Part shown: one piece after another, positions 1-9,250 of the stretch | Layout: every line of letters begins with the position of its first letter | How positions within the stretch are numbered: the stretch's first letter is position 1 | Origin: Pseudomonas viridiflava | GTDB taxonomy: Bacteria > Pseudomonadota > Gammaproteobacteria > Pseudomonadales > Pseudomonadaceae | NCBI RefSeq assembly: GCF_001642795.1 | Contig: NZ_LKEH01000048.1 | Coordinates: 218,940 to 282,939, forward strand | Length of the DNA: 64,000 nucleotides | Reading direction: 5' to 3' | Translations under genes and position numbers: made by a program | Notes under the pieces: model-generated | Seen by the model: only the letters and a program-made list of their open reading frames with translations | Told to the model about the DNA's origin: nothing | Databases searched by the model: none

Positions 1-35
1 CGAGTTATACCCGAGTCTTGCTACGACCACGGACT

Positions 36-121
36 GTGGGAGGCGGCTTGCCGGCGATGCTTTTTCTGAAGCGACCTGTCAGTGACTGAACTGACGCCAT
101 CGCCGGCAAGCCGCCTCCCAC
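36..121. repeat. REP pair (inverted repeat)
   Basis: A 24-base arm at 36-59, beginning GTGGGAGGCGGCTTGCC, is repeated in exact inverted orientation at 98-121 around a 38-base spacer. This is the usual arrangement of Pseudomonas intergenic REP elements, and a near copy lies at 16970-17040. It sits downstream of cca in the only gene-free stretch at the left edge of the window (1-222), where I see nothing else. Confidence 0.8.
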
Positions 122-222
122 GGGGTATGCATTCAGTCAGTCCCTTTCGTTTAGGCCCCCGTTTTGCGCGTCCTGCGGACTTGTGTATAACGATGAGCGT
201 TGGAGCCTAGGAAACGATCAAC

Positions 223-1455
223 CTACCGATTGCCATGCTCCGCCTTGTACACCTTCAGCGCATCCAGTCGCGCATTTTTCAGGGCGTTGCCCAGTTCCTG
301 ACCCTGCAAGCCTTTCTCGAGCAGCGGCTGTACAGACACAGCCCGTGCCGCCTCTGCCGCGCCACGCAGATACTCCGCCTGTGGATAACTGCGCTGCTCG
401 AAACCATGACGGCCTCGCGCATCCATCTCGCATGCGGCGATGAATTCCTCGAAGCGCTGCGGCCTGCGGTACACGTCGAAACTGTGCAGCAGTTCCAGTA
501 CGGTCGAGGGCTTGAGTTCCAGCGCCCGGTGGCCGTGGGTGTGGTACTGACCGACCAGCAGGGCCAGCTCCTGGCATTCCCTCGGCACACGGAAGCGCTC
601 GTTGACGGCCTTGATCAGGCGCAAGCCGGTGTGCTCGTGGGCGATGTGCCTTGGCCATTCCGATTCCGGTGTCAGCCCTTTGCCCAGATCGTGCAGCAGG
701 CAGGCCCAGCGCACGCTCAACGGATGCTCATGAAGGGCAGCCTGCTCCAGCACGCTCAGTACATGCACGCCAGTGTCGATTTCCGGGTGATGCGCGGCTG
801 GCTGAGGCACGCCGAACAAATCTTCTACTTCGGGCATCAGTTCTTTCAGCGCGCCACACTCATGCAGCACCTCGATGAACACCTGTGGTTGTTTTTCCAT
901 CAGCGCGCGAGAGATTTCCTTCCAGCTGCGCTCGGGCGTCAACGCCTTGAGCTCGCCGGATTCACTCAGTTGCCGCATCAGGTCCAGCGTCTCGGGAGCG
1001 ATGCTGAAACCATGCGGCGCGTAGCGAGCGGCGAAACGAGCGACGCGCAGTACACGCAGAGGATCTTCGGCGAACGCGGGGGAAACGTGACGCAGAATGC
1101 GTGCTTCGAGATCCTGCTGGCCGTGATAGGGGTCGGTCAGATTGCCGTCCTTGTCTTCGGCCATCGCATTGATGGTCAGGTCGCGACGGATCAGGTCCTG
1201 CTCGAGCGTGACGTCAGGGCTGGCATGAAAAACAAAGCCGCCATACCCCACGCCACTTTTGCGCTCGGTGCGTGCCAGCGCATATTCCTCGCCCGTCAGC
1301 GGGTGGAGAAATACCGGGAAATCGGTGCCGACCGGGCGATAGCCCTTGACCAGCATGTCTTCGGCCGACGCGCCGACGACCACCCAGTCGATATCGGTGA
1401 CGGGTAAACCCAGGAGGCGGTCGCGTACGGCGCCGCCCACTTTAAAAATCTGCAT
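223..1455 (-). CDS. cca: CCA tRNA nucleotidyltransferase with HD domain
   Basis: This cytoplasmic enzyme adds or repairs the 3' CCA end of tRNAs without a template. The 410-residue length is that of the long bacterial class II form. The nucleotidyltransferase head shows GGAVRD at residues 7-12, the metal-binding D-x-D at 21-23 and RRDLTINAMA at 90-99. A C-terminal HD phosphohydrolase domain has its HD pair at about 255-256 (LLHDLGKG). The start codon is preceded by GGAGG about six bases upstream. That Shine-Dalgarno is one arm of a 10-bp stem (1462-1507), so the hairpin may affect both spoVR termination and cca translation. Confidence 0.95.
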   Translation of the reverse strand: MQIFKVGGAVRDRLLGLPVTDIDWVVVGASAEDMLVKGYRPVGTDFPVFLHPLTGEEYALARTERKSGVGYGGFVFHASPDVTLEQDLIRRDLTINAMAEDKDGNLTDPYHGQQDLEARILRHVSPAFAEDPLRVLRVARFAARYAPHGFSIAPETLDLMRQLSESGELKALTPERSWKEISRALMEKQPQVFIEVLHECGALKELMPEVEDLFGVPQPAAHHPEIDTGVHVLSVLEQAALHEHPLSVRWACLLHDLGKGLTPESEWPRHIAHEHTGLRLIKAVNERFRVPRECQELALLVGQYHTHGHRALELKPSTVLELLHSFDVYRRPQRFEEFIAACEMDARGRHGFEQRSYPQAEYLRGAAEAARAVSVQPLLEKGLQGQELGNALKNARLDALKVYKAEHGNR

Positions 1456-1461
1456 AAAAAA

Positions 1462-1507
1462 CCTCCGTAAGCGCGACAGGATAAACCTTGCGTCGTCCTT
1501 ACGGAGG
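1462..1507 (-). terminator. terminator-like hairpin overlapping the cca ribosome-binding site
   Basis: CCTCCGTAAG at 1462-1471 and CTTACGGAGG at 1498-1507 form a perfect 10-bp stem. Read leftward, the stem follows the spoVR stop and ends in a T-run just before the cca ATG. The 3' arm contains the cca GGAGG. It could terminate spoVR transcription, sequester the cca ribosome-binding site, or both. Confidence 0.6.
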
Positions 1508-1551
1508 CTAAAACCGAACGATGACCGGTTTAAGCTTCACGTCTTCAGGAT

Positions 1552-3114
1552 TTAGAGGTGTACAACCGCCAAATCGAGCCGGGGATATTCACTGTCGGCG
1601 TGCTCGCCTCTCGGTGGTACGTGGTGGGTTTTCACGATCTGATCGCCTTGCAGGGTTTCCAGATGGATGTCGAAACCCCAGAGACGATGCAAGTGCTTGA
1701 GCACTTCATCGGTGGAGTCGCCCAGCGGTTTGCGGTTGTGCTGCTGATGACGCAGGGTCAGGGAGCGATCCCCACGCCGGTCGATGCTGTAGATCTGGAT
1801 GTTGGGCTCGCGGTTACCCAGGTTGTACTGCGCGGCCAGTATTTCGCGAATGGTGCGGTAGCCGTTCTCGTCATGGATGGCCGGGACCAGCAAATCGTCT
1901 TTCAGGTCGTCGTCCATGATGCTGAACAGCTTGAGGTCGCGTATGACCTTGGGCGACAGGTACTGAAGGATGAAGCTCTCGTCCTTGAAGCTGCTCATCG
2001 CGAACTTGATCGCGGTCAGCCAGTCAGTGCCGGCAATCTCCGGAAACCACTGACGGTCTTCTTCGGTCGGGTGCTCGCACATCCGGCGGATGTCCTGATA
2101 CATCGCAAAGCCCAGCGTGTAAGGGTTGATGCCGCTGTAGTAGGGGCTGTCGAAGCCGGGTTGATAAATGACGCTGGTATGCGACTGCAGAAACTCCATC
2201 ATGAAGCCATCGGTAACCAGACCCTCGTCATAGAGGTCGTTCATCAATGTGTAGTGCCAGAACGTGGCCCAGCCTTCGTTCATCACCTGTGTTTGTCGCT
2301 GGGGATAGAAGTACTGCGCAATCTTGCGCACGATGCGCACCACTTCACGCTGCCAGGGCTCCAGCAGCGGCGCGTGTTTCTCGATGAAGTAGAGAATGTT
2401 TTCCTGAGGCTCGGCAGGGAAGCGCGCGTTGTCTTCCTTGCCGCCTTCCTTCGCGCTTTTCGGGATGGTGCGCCACAGGTCATTGATCTGGCGCTGCAGG
2501 TGCTCTTCCCGATCCTTCTGCCGACGCCGCTCCTCTTCCGCCGAAATCGGATACGGACGCTTGTAGCGGTCCACGCCGTAGTTCATCAATGCATGGCAGG
2601 AGTCGAGCAGGTCTTCCACCGCGTCGATGCCATGGCGTTCCTCGCACTGCATGATGTACTGCTTGGCGAACACCAGGTAATCGATGATCGAGCTGGCATC
2701 GGTCCAGGTGCGGAACAGGTAGTTACCCTTGAAGAAGCTGTTGTGCCCGTAACAGGCGTGCGCCACCACCAAGGCCTGCATGCAGATGGTATTTTCTTCC
2801 ATCAGGTAAGCGATGCACGGGTCGGAGTTAATGACGATTTCATATGCCAGACCCATCTGGCCGCGCGTATAGGATTTTTCAGTGCTGAGGAAGTGTTTGC
2901 CGTAGGACCAGTGGTGGTAGCCCAACGGCATGCCGACCGAGGCATAGGCGTCCATCATCTGCTCGGCGGTGATCACTTCGATCTGGTTGGGATAAGTGTC
3001 CAGCGCATAACGATCGGCGATACGGCTGATTTCGCGGTCGTAGGTCTGGATCAGTTCGAACGTCCACTCTGACCCCGTGGAAATGGGTTGGCGTTTCTGC
3101 TCTCTGGCGGTCAT
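1552..3114 (-). CDS. SpoVR family protein
   Basis: This 520-residue protein belongs to the SpoVR family (Bacillus stage V sporulation protein R; E. coli YcgB). Its biochemical role is unresolved, but in non-sporulating proteobacteria it travels with yeaH and prkA and is linked to stress and stationary-phase physiology. The body is highly conserved and rich in His, Trp and Tyr, with no signal peptide. It overlaps yeaH by four bases (ATGA), so the two are translationally coupled. The transcription order is prkA, yeaH, spoVR. Confidence 0.92.
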   Translation of the reverse strand: MTAREQKRQPISTGSEWTFELIQTYDREISRIADRYALDTYPNQIEVITAEQMMDAYASVGMPLGYHHWSYGKHFLSTEKSYTRGQMGLAYEIVINSDPCIAYLMEENTICMQALVVAHACYGHNSFFKGNYLFRTWTDASSIIDYLVFAKQYIMQCEERHGIDAVEDLLDSCHALMNYGVDRYKRPYPISAEEERRRQKDREEHLQRQINDLWRTIPKSAKEGGKEDNARFPAEPQENILYFIEKHAPLLEPWQREVVRIVRKIAQYFYPQRQTQVMNEGWATFWHYTLMNDLYDEGLVTDGFMMEFLQSHTSVIYQPGFDSPYYSGINPYTLGFAMYQDIRRMCEHPTEEDRQWFPEIAGTDWLTAIKFAMSSFKDESFILQYLSPKVIRDLKLFSIMDDDLKDDLLVPAIHDENGYRTIREILAAQYNLGNREPNIQIYSIDRRGDRSLTLRHQQHNRKPLGDSTDEVLKHLHRLWGFDIHLETLQGDQIVKTHHVPPRGEHADSEYPRLDLAVVHL

Positions 3115-4382
3115 GACACTAACCTTCGCTGGAAGAGTTCGCGGAATACCGGATAGATATCACCGGCAGAGACAAGCTGCTGCTGGGCGAACGTGTCGGC
3201 ATATTCCTCTCCGATGCGCTCATATTCATACCAAAGTGCCTGATGTTCGCGTGGCGTGATCTCCACATAGGTGTAGTACTGCACGAACGGCATGATCTGC
3301 TTGGTCAGGATGTCGCGGCAAATCGGCGAGTCGTCGTTCCAGTTGTCACCGTCGGAAGCCTGGGCCGCGTAAATATTCCATTCACTGCTCGGATAACGCT
3401 CGGCCATGATCTCCTGCATCAGTTTCAAGGCGCTGGAGACGATGGTGCCGCCGGTTTCCCGAGAATAGAAAAACTCTTCCTCGTCCACTTCGCGGGCACT
3501 GGTGTGGTGGCGAATGAACACGACTTCGATCTTGTCGTAGTTACGCTTGAGGAACAGATACAGCAGGATGAAAAAGCGTTTGGCGATGTCCTTGGTCGCT
3601 TGCGTCATGGAGCCAGAGACGTCCATCAGGCAGAACATCACGGCCTTGGAGCTGGGGTTGGGCTGCTTGACCAGCAGGTTGTATTTGAGGTCGAAGGTGT
3701 CCAGATACGGCACACGACGAATGCGCGCCTTCAGGCGTTCGATCTCCACCTCAAGCGCTTGAATGTCTCCGAAATTGTCGGGTTCTTCGCGCTTCATGCG
3801 CTCAAGTTCGCTGTTGGCTTCCTTGAGTTTTGCCCGGCTGCTGCCGGACAGGGCGATGCGCCGTGCGTGGGCGGAGCGCAGCGTACGGATGATGTTGATG
3901 CGTGAAGGATTGCCTTCATTGCTGATCCCTGCACGCACGGTCTTGAAGGTGTCCGTGCCGGTCAGGTTGCGTTTGACCAGGTTGGGCAACTCCAGGTCCT
4001 CGAACATGAATTCGAGAAATTCTTCCTGGGTGATCTGGAACACGAACTCATCCATGCCCTCGCCGGAATTGCTCGCCTTGCCAGGCCCTTTGCCGCCACC
4101 ACCGCCCTGCGGCCGGGCGATGTGCTCGCCGGTGGTGAATTCCTTGTTACCAGGGTGAACGACGGTCTGTTTGCCGCCACGTCCGTGGTGCAACACAGGT
4201 TCGTCGATGTCTCGGCCGGGGATGCTGATCTGCTCGCCGTGCTCCATGTCGGTAATGGAGCGGCGGCTGACAGCTTCTTCCACGGCCTTCTTGATGTGGT
4301 CACGATAACGCCGCAGAAACCGTTGCCGGTTTACCGTGCTCTTGTTCTTGCCGTTGAGACGTCGGTCAATCACATAGCTCAT
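3111..4382 (-). CDS. yeaH: YeaH/DUF444 family VWA-like protein
   Basis: This is a 423-residue DUF444 protein, the partner of PrkA (E. coli yeaG-yeaH). A von Willebrand A-like MIDAS motif, DVSGS, lies near residues 254-258. Before it is a Gly-rich low-complexity segment (about 90-106) and then a charged, coiled-coil-like stretch (about 185-225). I chose the start at 4382 because GGAGG lies just upstream; a longer frame from 4403 adds seven residues but lacks a comparable site. The 3' end overlaps the spoVR start by four bases. The family is connected to stationary-phase and nitrogen-stress responses; its exact role is unknown. Confidence 0.9.
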   Translation of the reverse strand: MSYVIDRRLNGKNKSTVNRQRFLRRYRDHIKKAVEEAVSRRSITDMEHGEQISIPGRDIDEPVLHHGRGGKQTVVHPGNKEFTTGEHIARPQGGGGGKGPGKASNSGEGMDEFVFQITQEEFLEFMFEDLELPNLVKRNLTGTDTFKTVRAGISNEGNPSRINIIRTLRSAHARRIALSGSSRAKLKEANSELERMKREEPDNFGDIQALEVEIERLKARIRRVPYLDTFDLKYNLLVKQPNPSSKAVMFCLMDVSGSMTQATKDIAKRFFILLYLFLKRNYDKIEVVFIRHHTSAREVDEEEFFYSRETGGTIVSSALKLMQEIMAERYPSSEWNIYAAQASDGDNWNDDSPICRDILTKQIMPFVQYYTYVEITPREHQALWYEYERIGEEYADTFAQQQLVSAGDIYPVFRELFQRRLVS

Positions 4383-4518
4383 AGGCCCTCCGGGCAGCTT
4401 CAAGTTGCAAGCTTCAAGCCGTGAGGCTGAAGCTTAAAAGCAAGCGCTGGCACAAAAACAGCACCTCAGACGAACCTACGCCCGCCTGAGGCTTACAGCC
4501 TGCCGCTTGCCGCTGCCA

Positions 4519-6441
4519 TTACTGCGACTTGCGTACGCGCAGATACCATTCGGAGAGTAGACGTACCTGTTTATCGGTGTAGCCCCGTTCAACCATTCGA
4601 GTGACAAAGTCGTTGTGCTTCTGCTGGTCTTCCTTGCTGGCCTTGGCATTGAAGCTGATGACCGGCAGCAGATCCTCGGTGTTGGAAAACATTTTCTTCT
4701 CGATCACGACACGCAGCTTTTCGTAGCTGAGCCAGGTCGGGTTCTTGCCGTTGTTGTTGGCGCGGGCGCGCAGCACGAAGTTGACGATCTCGTTGCGGAA
4801 ATCTTTCGGGTTGCTGATACCGGCCGGTTTCTCGATCTTTTCCAGTTCCTCGTTCAGTGCTACGCGGTTGAGAATCTCGCCGGTTTCCGGATCGCGGTAC
4901 TCCTGATCCTGAATCCAGAAGTCCGCATAAAGCACGTAGCGGTCGAAAATGTTCTGCCCGTACTCGCTGTAGGATTCCAGGTAAGCGGTCTGAATCTCCT
5001 TGCCGATGAACTCGATGTAGCGCGGTGCCAGGTATTCCTTGATGAAGCGCAGATAACGCTCGCGCGTCTCGGCGGGGAATTGCTCCTGTTCGATCTGCTG
5101 TTCCAGCACGTACAGCAGGTGCACCGGGTTGGCCGCGATTTCATGCGGGTCGAAGTTGAACACCTTGGACAGAATCTTGAATGCGAAACGGGTCGACAGA
5201 CCGTTCATGCCTTCGTCGACGCCTGCGCTGTCGCGGTACTCCTGAATCGACTTGGCTTTCGGATCGGTGTCCTTGAGGTTCTCGCCGTCGTACACCCGCA
5301 TCTTGGAGTAGATGTTGGAGTTGTCCGGCTCCTTGAGGCGCGACAGGGTGGTGAACTGCGCCAGCATCTTCAGCGTGTCCGGTGCGCAATGCGCCTTGGA
5401 CAGAGAGCTGTTGAACAGCAGCTTGTCGTAGATCTTGATCTCGTCGCTGACCCGCAGGCAGTAAGGCACCTTCACAATGTAGATACGGTCGATGAAGGCT
5501 TCGTTGTTCTTGTTGTTGCGGAAGCTGTGCCATTCCGATTCGTTGGAGTGCGCCAGCAGAATGCCGGTAAACGGAATCGCGCCCAGCCCTTCGGTACTGT
5601 TGTAGTTGCCTTCCTGAGTAGCAGTCAGCAACGGGTGCAGGACCTTGATCGGCGCCTTGAACATCTCGACGAATTCCATCAGGCCCTGGTTGGCCCGGCA
5701 GAGTGCGCCCGAATAGCTGTAGGCGTCGGCGTCGTTCTGCGGAAACTCTTCCAGCTTGCGGATATCGACCTTACCGACCAGCGCCGAGATGTCCTGGTTG
5801 TTCTCGTCACCCGGTTCGGTCTTGGCCACAGCGATCTGGTTGAGAACAGATGGATAGAGTTTCACGACCTTGAACTGACTGATGTCGCCCCCGAACTCAG
5901 CCAGACGCTTGGTCGCCCAGGGCGACATGATGGTGCTCAGATAGCGCCGCGGGATGCCGAAGTCTTCTTCGAGAATGGCACCGTCTTCATTGGCATTGAA
6001 CAGGCCCAATGGCGACTCGAATACCGGCGAGCCCTTGATGGCGTAGAAGGGGACTTTTTCGATCAGTTGTTTGAGTTTTTCAGCCAGAGACGATTTACCA
6101 CCGCCAACCGGGCCGAGCAGATAGAGGATCTGCTTCTTTTCTTCCAGGCCTTGGGCGGCATGGCGGAAATACGAGACGATCTGGTCGATGCATTCTTCCA
6201 TCCCGTGGAAGTCTGCAAACGCCGGATAACGACGTATCACCTTGTTGGAGAAAATTCGCGACAGCCGCGAGTTGGCGGAGGTGTCCACCAGCTCAGGTTC
6301 GCCTATGGCCAACAGCAGACGTTCTGCCGCCGAAGCGTATGCGCTGCGATCCTGTTTGCAGAGCTCAAGATACTCCTGCAGCGAGAGCTCTTCCTGACGT
6401 GTGGTTTCAAAGCGTTGTTGGAAGTGGCTAAAAATACTCAT
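4519..6441 (-). CDS. prkA: PrkA family serine protein kinase / AAA ATPase
   Basis: This 640-residue cytoplasmic protein has an N-terminal AAA-type ATPase domain with Walker A GPVGGGKS at about 110-117 and the C-terminal PrkA domain. It is the ortholog of E. coli YeaG, and Bacillus PrkA has reported kinase and protease activity. It is first in the leftward prkA-yeaH-spoVR group, 136 bases upstream of yeaH. AGGTGACGTC before the ATG is a reasonable ribosome-binding site. The 283-base stretch to its right (6442-6724) holds its promoter region and no other gene that I can support. Confidence 0.93.
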   Translation of the reverse strand: MSIFSHFQQRFETTRQEELSLQEYLELCKQDRSAYASAAERLLLAIGEPELVDTSANSRLSRIFSNKVIRRYPAFADFHGMEECIDQIVSYFRHAAQGLEEKKQILYLLGPVGGGKSSLAEKLKQLIEKVPFYAIKGSPVFESPLGLFNANEDGAILEEDFGIPRRYLSTIMSPWATKRLAEFGGDISQFKVVKLYPSVLNQIAVAKTEPGDENNQDISALVGKVDIRKLEEFPQNDADAYSYSGALCRANQGLMEFVEMFKAPIKVLHPLLTATQEGNYNSTEGLGAIPFTGILLAHSNESEWHSFRNNKNNEAFIDRIYIVKVPYCLRVSDEIKIYDKLLFNSSLSKAHCAPDTLKMLAQFTTLSRLKEPDNSNIYSKMRVYDGENLKDTDPKAKSIQEYRDSAGVDEGMNGLSTRFAFKILSKVFNFDPHEIAANPVHLLYVLEQQIEQEQFPAETRERYLRFIKEYLAPRYIEFIGKEIQTAYLESYSEYGQNIFDRYVLYADFWIQDQEYRDPETGEILNRVALNEELEKIEKPAGISNPKDFRNEIVNFVLRARANNNGKNPTWLSYEKLRVVIEKKMFSNTEDLLPVISFNAKASKEDQQKHNDFVTRMVERGYTDKQVRLLSEWYLRVRKSQ

Positions 6442-6724
6442 GACGTCACCTCGCTCGATACGTTGAGCCGGCGGCGGATCGTCAGTCGATGCTGGCAGCA
6501 GCTGAGTATCCAGATGCCGTTTACCCCCCAGAACACCATAAAAGTAACTACCGATGACCCACGCGCCGGTGTACCGGCTCTCCCCTGATTACGGATGGCC
6601 TAGGCTAAGGATAGTTCGGATTCGGAAAGATAAAGAAGGGATGAGCGAGAAGACGGGCTGACCGTTCGTCAGTTGGGGCGCGAGCCCGCGTAGAACGCGG
6701 GATCGACTGTCATAAAAATATTTT

Positions 6725-7048
6725 TCAGTTGCCTTGTACGGTTTCGGCAGGAAAAGTCGAGCGCCACAGCTCGAAGCCGCCGTCCACGCTGTACACGTCC
6801 GAGAATCCCTGACCCACGAGATAGGCCGCTGCGCTCTGGCTGGAGTTGCCGTGATAGCAGATGACCACAAGGGGTTTGTCCAGATCGGCTTTGGCGATGA
6901 AGTCGGCGATCGAGTGGTTGTCCAGGTGCTGTGACTCGGGAATGTGGCTGCTCTCGAACGTCTGGGCGTCACGAACATCGACCACGACCGCGCCTTGCTC
7001 GCGCAGTGCCTGAGCCTGTTCGGGGGGGATGCGTTTGAAATCGGTCAT
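6725..7048 (-). CDS. glpE: thiosulfate sulfurtransferase GlpE (single-domain rhodanese)
   Basis: This is a 107-residue single rhodanese domain that transfers sulfane sulfur from thiosulfate to cyanide or thiol acceptors. The catalytic Cys is at residue 64 in the CYHGNSS loop, the signature loop of GlpE. The frame is open upstream to 7150, but the ATG at 7048 overlaps the apaH stop region by four bases and starts the conserved domain, so I use it. It is the last gene of the leftward lptD-to-glpE run. Confidence 0.92.
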   Translation of the reverse strand: MTDFKRIPPEQAQALREQGAVVVDVRDAQTFESSHIPESQHLDNHSIADFIAKADLDKPLVVICYHGNSSQSAAAYLVGQGFSDVYSVDGGFELWRSTFPAETVQGN

Positions 7049-7947
7049 TGCGTGGGCTCCTGAGCCTGTGGCGGCTGATGACGGCTGGCGTCTGCCGGTA
7101 TTCGGGTGATGGTCGGTGTTGCTACATGGCCGACAGCATCGCAATTGCATTGATGACGTTCAAGGGTGTCGACATTGAGCAGCGTCATGGCACCGCCCCA
7201 CACGCAGCCGCTGTCGAGCGCGAAGACGTCCGGCTCGTCACAGCGACCTTCAAGTGCCGCCCAGTGACCAAAGATGATCTTCACCGAGCGGGTCTTGCGG
7301 TTCTTGTGACTGAACCAGGGCGCATAGCCAGGTTTGGCCGTCTCGACGCCTTCCTTGCCCTTGAGGTCGAGCTTGCCATCGCTGGTGCAGAAACGCATCC
7401 GCGTGAAGTAGTTGGTGATGATCCGTAGCCGGGTGACGCCGTTCAGATCGTTGTCCCACTTGGCAGGCTCGTTGCCGTACATGCCGTCCAGAAACGGTTC
7501 GTACAGATTGTCGTCCTGCAGAGCCTGTTCGACTTCGGCTGCATGCTTGAGCGCTTTCTTCAGCGACCACTGCGGTGCGATTCCGGCGTGGACCATCGCG
7601 ACGTTGCGCGATTCGTCGTAGTGCATCAGTTTCTGCTGGCGTATCCAGCCCAGCAGTTGGTCGCGATCCGGCGCCTCAAGGATTTCACGCAGCGTGTCGC
7701 CTTTTTTCAGGCGCTCGATGCTGCGTGCGGCGGCCAGCAGGTGCAGGTCATGATTGCCCAGCACGCAGACCAACGATTGACGGATGCCGTACAGGAACCG
7801 GAGTGTCTCCAGCGACTGGGGGCCGCGGTTGACCAGATCGCCCACCAGCCACAACTGATCCTTTTCAGGGTCGAACTGCACATCGTCAAGCAGGCACTTC
7901 AGCGGATCCAGGCAACCTTGCAGGTCGCCGACGGCGTACACCGCCAT
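7045..7947 (-). CDS. apaH: symmetrical bis(5'-nucleosyl)-tetraphosphatase ApaH
   Basis: ApaH hydrolyses Ap4A to two ADP and also removes Np4-type caps from RNA. The 300-residue protein shows the PPP-family metallophosphatase motifs GDLQG (7-11), GDLVNRG (36-42) and GNHD (64-67). It overlaps apaG by one base and glpE by four, which points to translational coupling. The apaG-apaH-rsmA-pdxA-surA-lptD order is conserved in gamma-proteobacteria. Confidence 0.96.
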   Translation of the reverse strand: MAVYAVGDLQGCLDPLKCLLDDVQFDPEKDQLWLVGDLVNRGPQSLETLRFLYGIRQSLVCVLGNHDLHLLAAARSIERLKKGDTLREILEAPDRDQLLGWIRQQKLMHYDESRNVAMVHAGIAPQWSLKKALKHAAEVEQALQDDNLYEPFLDGMYGNEPAKWDNDLNGVTRLRIITNYFTRMRFCTSDGKLDLKGKEGVETAKPGYAPWFSHKNRKTRSVKIIFGHWAALEGRCDEPDVFALDSGCVWGGAMTLLNVDTLERHQCNCDAVGHVATPTITRIPADASRHQPPQAQEPTQ

Positions 7948-8327
7948 CAGTGAAGGGCACCCGGAACGGCAAGGCGGAACGGGGCGATGACGGCGTCGAA
8001 GCGTTTACCGTCTTCGGCCAGCATCTGATACGAGCCCTGCATGTTGCCGACCTTGGTCGTCATCACAGTGCCGCTGCTGTACGTGTGGCTCTGACCAGCC
8101 TTGATCAGCGGTTGCTGGCCCACCACGCCTTCGCCACGGACTTCTTCGACGTGACCGTCGCCATCCGTGATGACCCAGTGCCGGGACAACAGCTTGGCAG
8201 GCAGCTCGCCATTGTTCTGGACCGTGATGGTGTAGGCGAACGCGAAGCGATTCTGCTCGGGTTGGGACTGTTCTGCGAGGAAGCGCGTGACGACGCTGAC
8301 GTCGACCTGATAACGGGAATCGGACAT
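7947..8327 (-). CDS. apaG: ApaG domain protein
   Basis: This is a 126-residue ApaG protein, a small fibronectin-type-III-like beta-sandwich fold also known as the Co2+/Mg2+ efflux protein family. Family members include the C-terminal domains of some F-box proteins. The molecular role in bacteria is unsettled. It lies between rsmA and apaH, overlapping apaH by one base. About 115 bases separate it from the rsmA stop, so a secondary promoter there is possible. Confidence 0.94.
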   Translation of the reverse strand: MSDSRYQVDVSVVTRFLAEQSQPEQNRFAFAYTITVQNNGELPAKLLSRHWVITDGDGHVEEVRGEGVVGQQPLIKAGQSHTYSSGTVMTTKVGNMQGSYQMLAEDGKRFDAVIAPFRLAVPGALH

Positions 8328-8443
8328 TCAGTAGGCCTTGAAATCCATAGCGAAAAAAACGGAGTGCTCAACAGCAGCATCAGTCTAGGACAAGTAAACG
8401 GAAAATGACCAATGGCCGTCTGCCGTTTACCTGTTACCAATGC

Positions 8444-9250
8444 TTACTCCGCGAGGGCTTTCTCGCCCAGCTTGTCGGCCAGACGAACGAAAGCGGCCAG
8501 GTCCAATTGTTCCGGACGCAGACTGCCATCTACGCCAGCAGCGGTGATGTCATCACTGCTCAACAGCAGTTTCAGGGTGTTGCGCAGGGTCTTGCGACGC
8601 TGGTTGAAGGCTTCGCGTACGACGCGCTCCAGCAGGCGGTGATCCTTGGCCGGGTGGGGCAGGGTTTCGTGAGGCACGAGGCGCACAATGGCCGAATCCA
8701 CTTTGGGCGGCGGGTTGAACGCACCAGGCCCGACGTTGAACAGGTGCTCTACGCGACAGTGATACTGAACCATGATCGACAGGCGACCCCAGTCACCGCC
8801 ACCAGGGCCGGCTGCAAGGCGCTCGACCACTTCCTTCTGCAACATGAAGTGCATGTCGCGGATCAGACTGGCGTTCTGCAAAAGGTGGAAGATCAGCGGC
8901 GTCGAGATGTTGTACGGCAGGTTGCCGACGACTCTCAGACTGCGAGGCTCGGCACCCAGGCTGTTGAAGTCGAACTTCAGCGCATCACCCTGATGCAGGT
9001 TGAAGTTCGGCTTGCCGGCGAACTGGCTGTTGAGGATCGGTATCAGGTCCTTGTCCAGTTCCACGACATCCAGGTGGGCACCGCTGTTGAGCAGGCCTTC
9101 CGTCAATGCGCCCTGGCCCGGACCGATTTCCAGCAGGCGGTCTTCGGGTTTGGCACGAATCGCGCGCAGGATCTTGTCTATAACGCCTGCGTCGTGCAGG
9201 AAGTTCTGCCCGAAACGCTTGCGCGCCCGGTGTTGGTATAGCTCGGTCAT
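8444..9250 (-). CDS. rsmA: 16S rRNA dimethyladenosine transferase
   Basis: RsmA (KsgA) dimethylates A1518 and A1519 near the 3' end of 16S rRNA as a late 30S maturation step. The 268-residue protein has SAM motif I EIGPGQGALT at 41-50 and the catalytic NLPYNIS motif at 110-116. The frame is open further upstream, but the ATG at 9250 overlaps the pdxA stop by four bases and begins with the conserved KRFGQNFL segment. Loss of rsmA confers kasugamycin resistance in other bacteria. Confidence 0.96.
   Translation of the reverse strand: MTELYQHRARKRFGQNFLHDAGVIDKILRAIRAKPEDRLLEIGPGQGALTEGLLNSGAHLDVVELDKDLIPILNSQFAGKPNFNLHQGDALKFDFNSLGAEPRSLRVVGNLPYNISTPLIFHLLQNASLIRDMHFMLQKEVVERLAAGPGGGDWGRLSIMVQYHCRVEHLFNVGPGAFNPPPKVDSAIVRLVPHETLPHPAKDHRLLERVVREAFNQRRKTLRNTLKLLLSSDDITAAGVDGSLRPEQLDLAAFVRLADKLGEKALAE

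Noticed and set aside
1558..3072. 504-codon rightward open frame opposite spoVR
   Set aside because: It is the antisense shadow of a conserved gene in a GC-rich genome; its translation resembles no family and lacks a ribosome-binding site.
6442..6724. Alternative sigma factor promoter for prkA
   Set aside because: A GAACTATCC-like stretch was seen on the reverse strand, but no -10 with suitable spacing was convincing enough to call.
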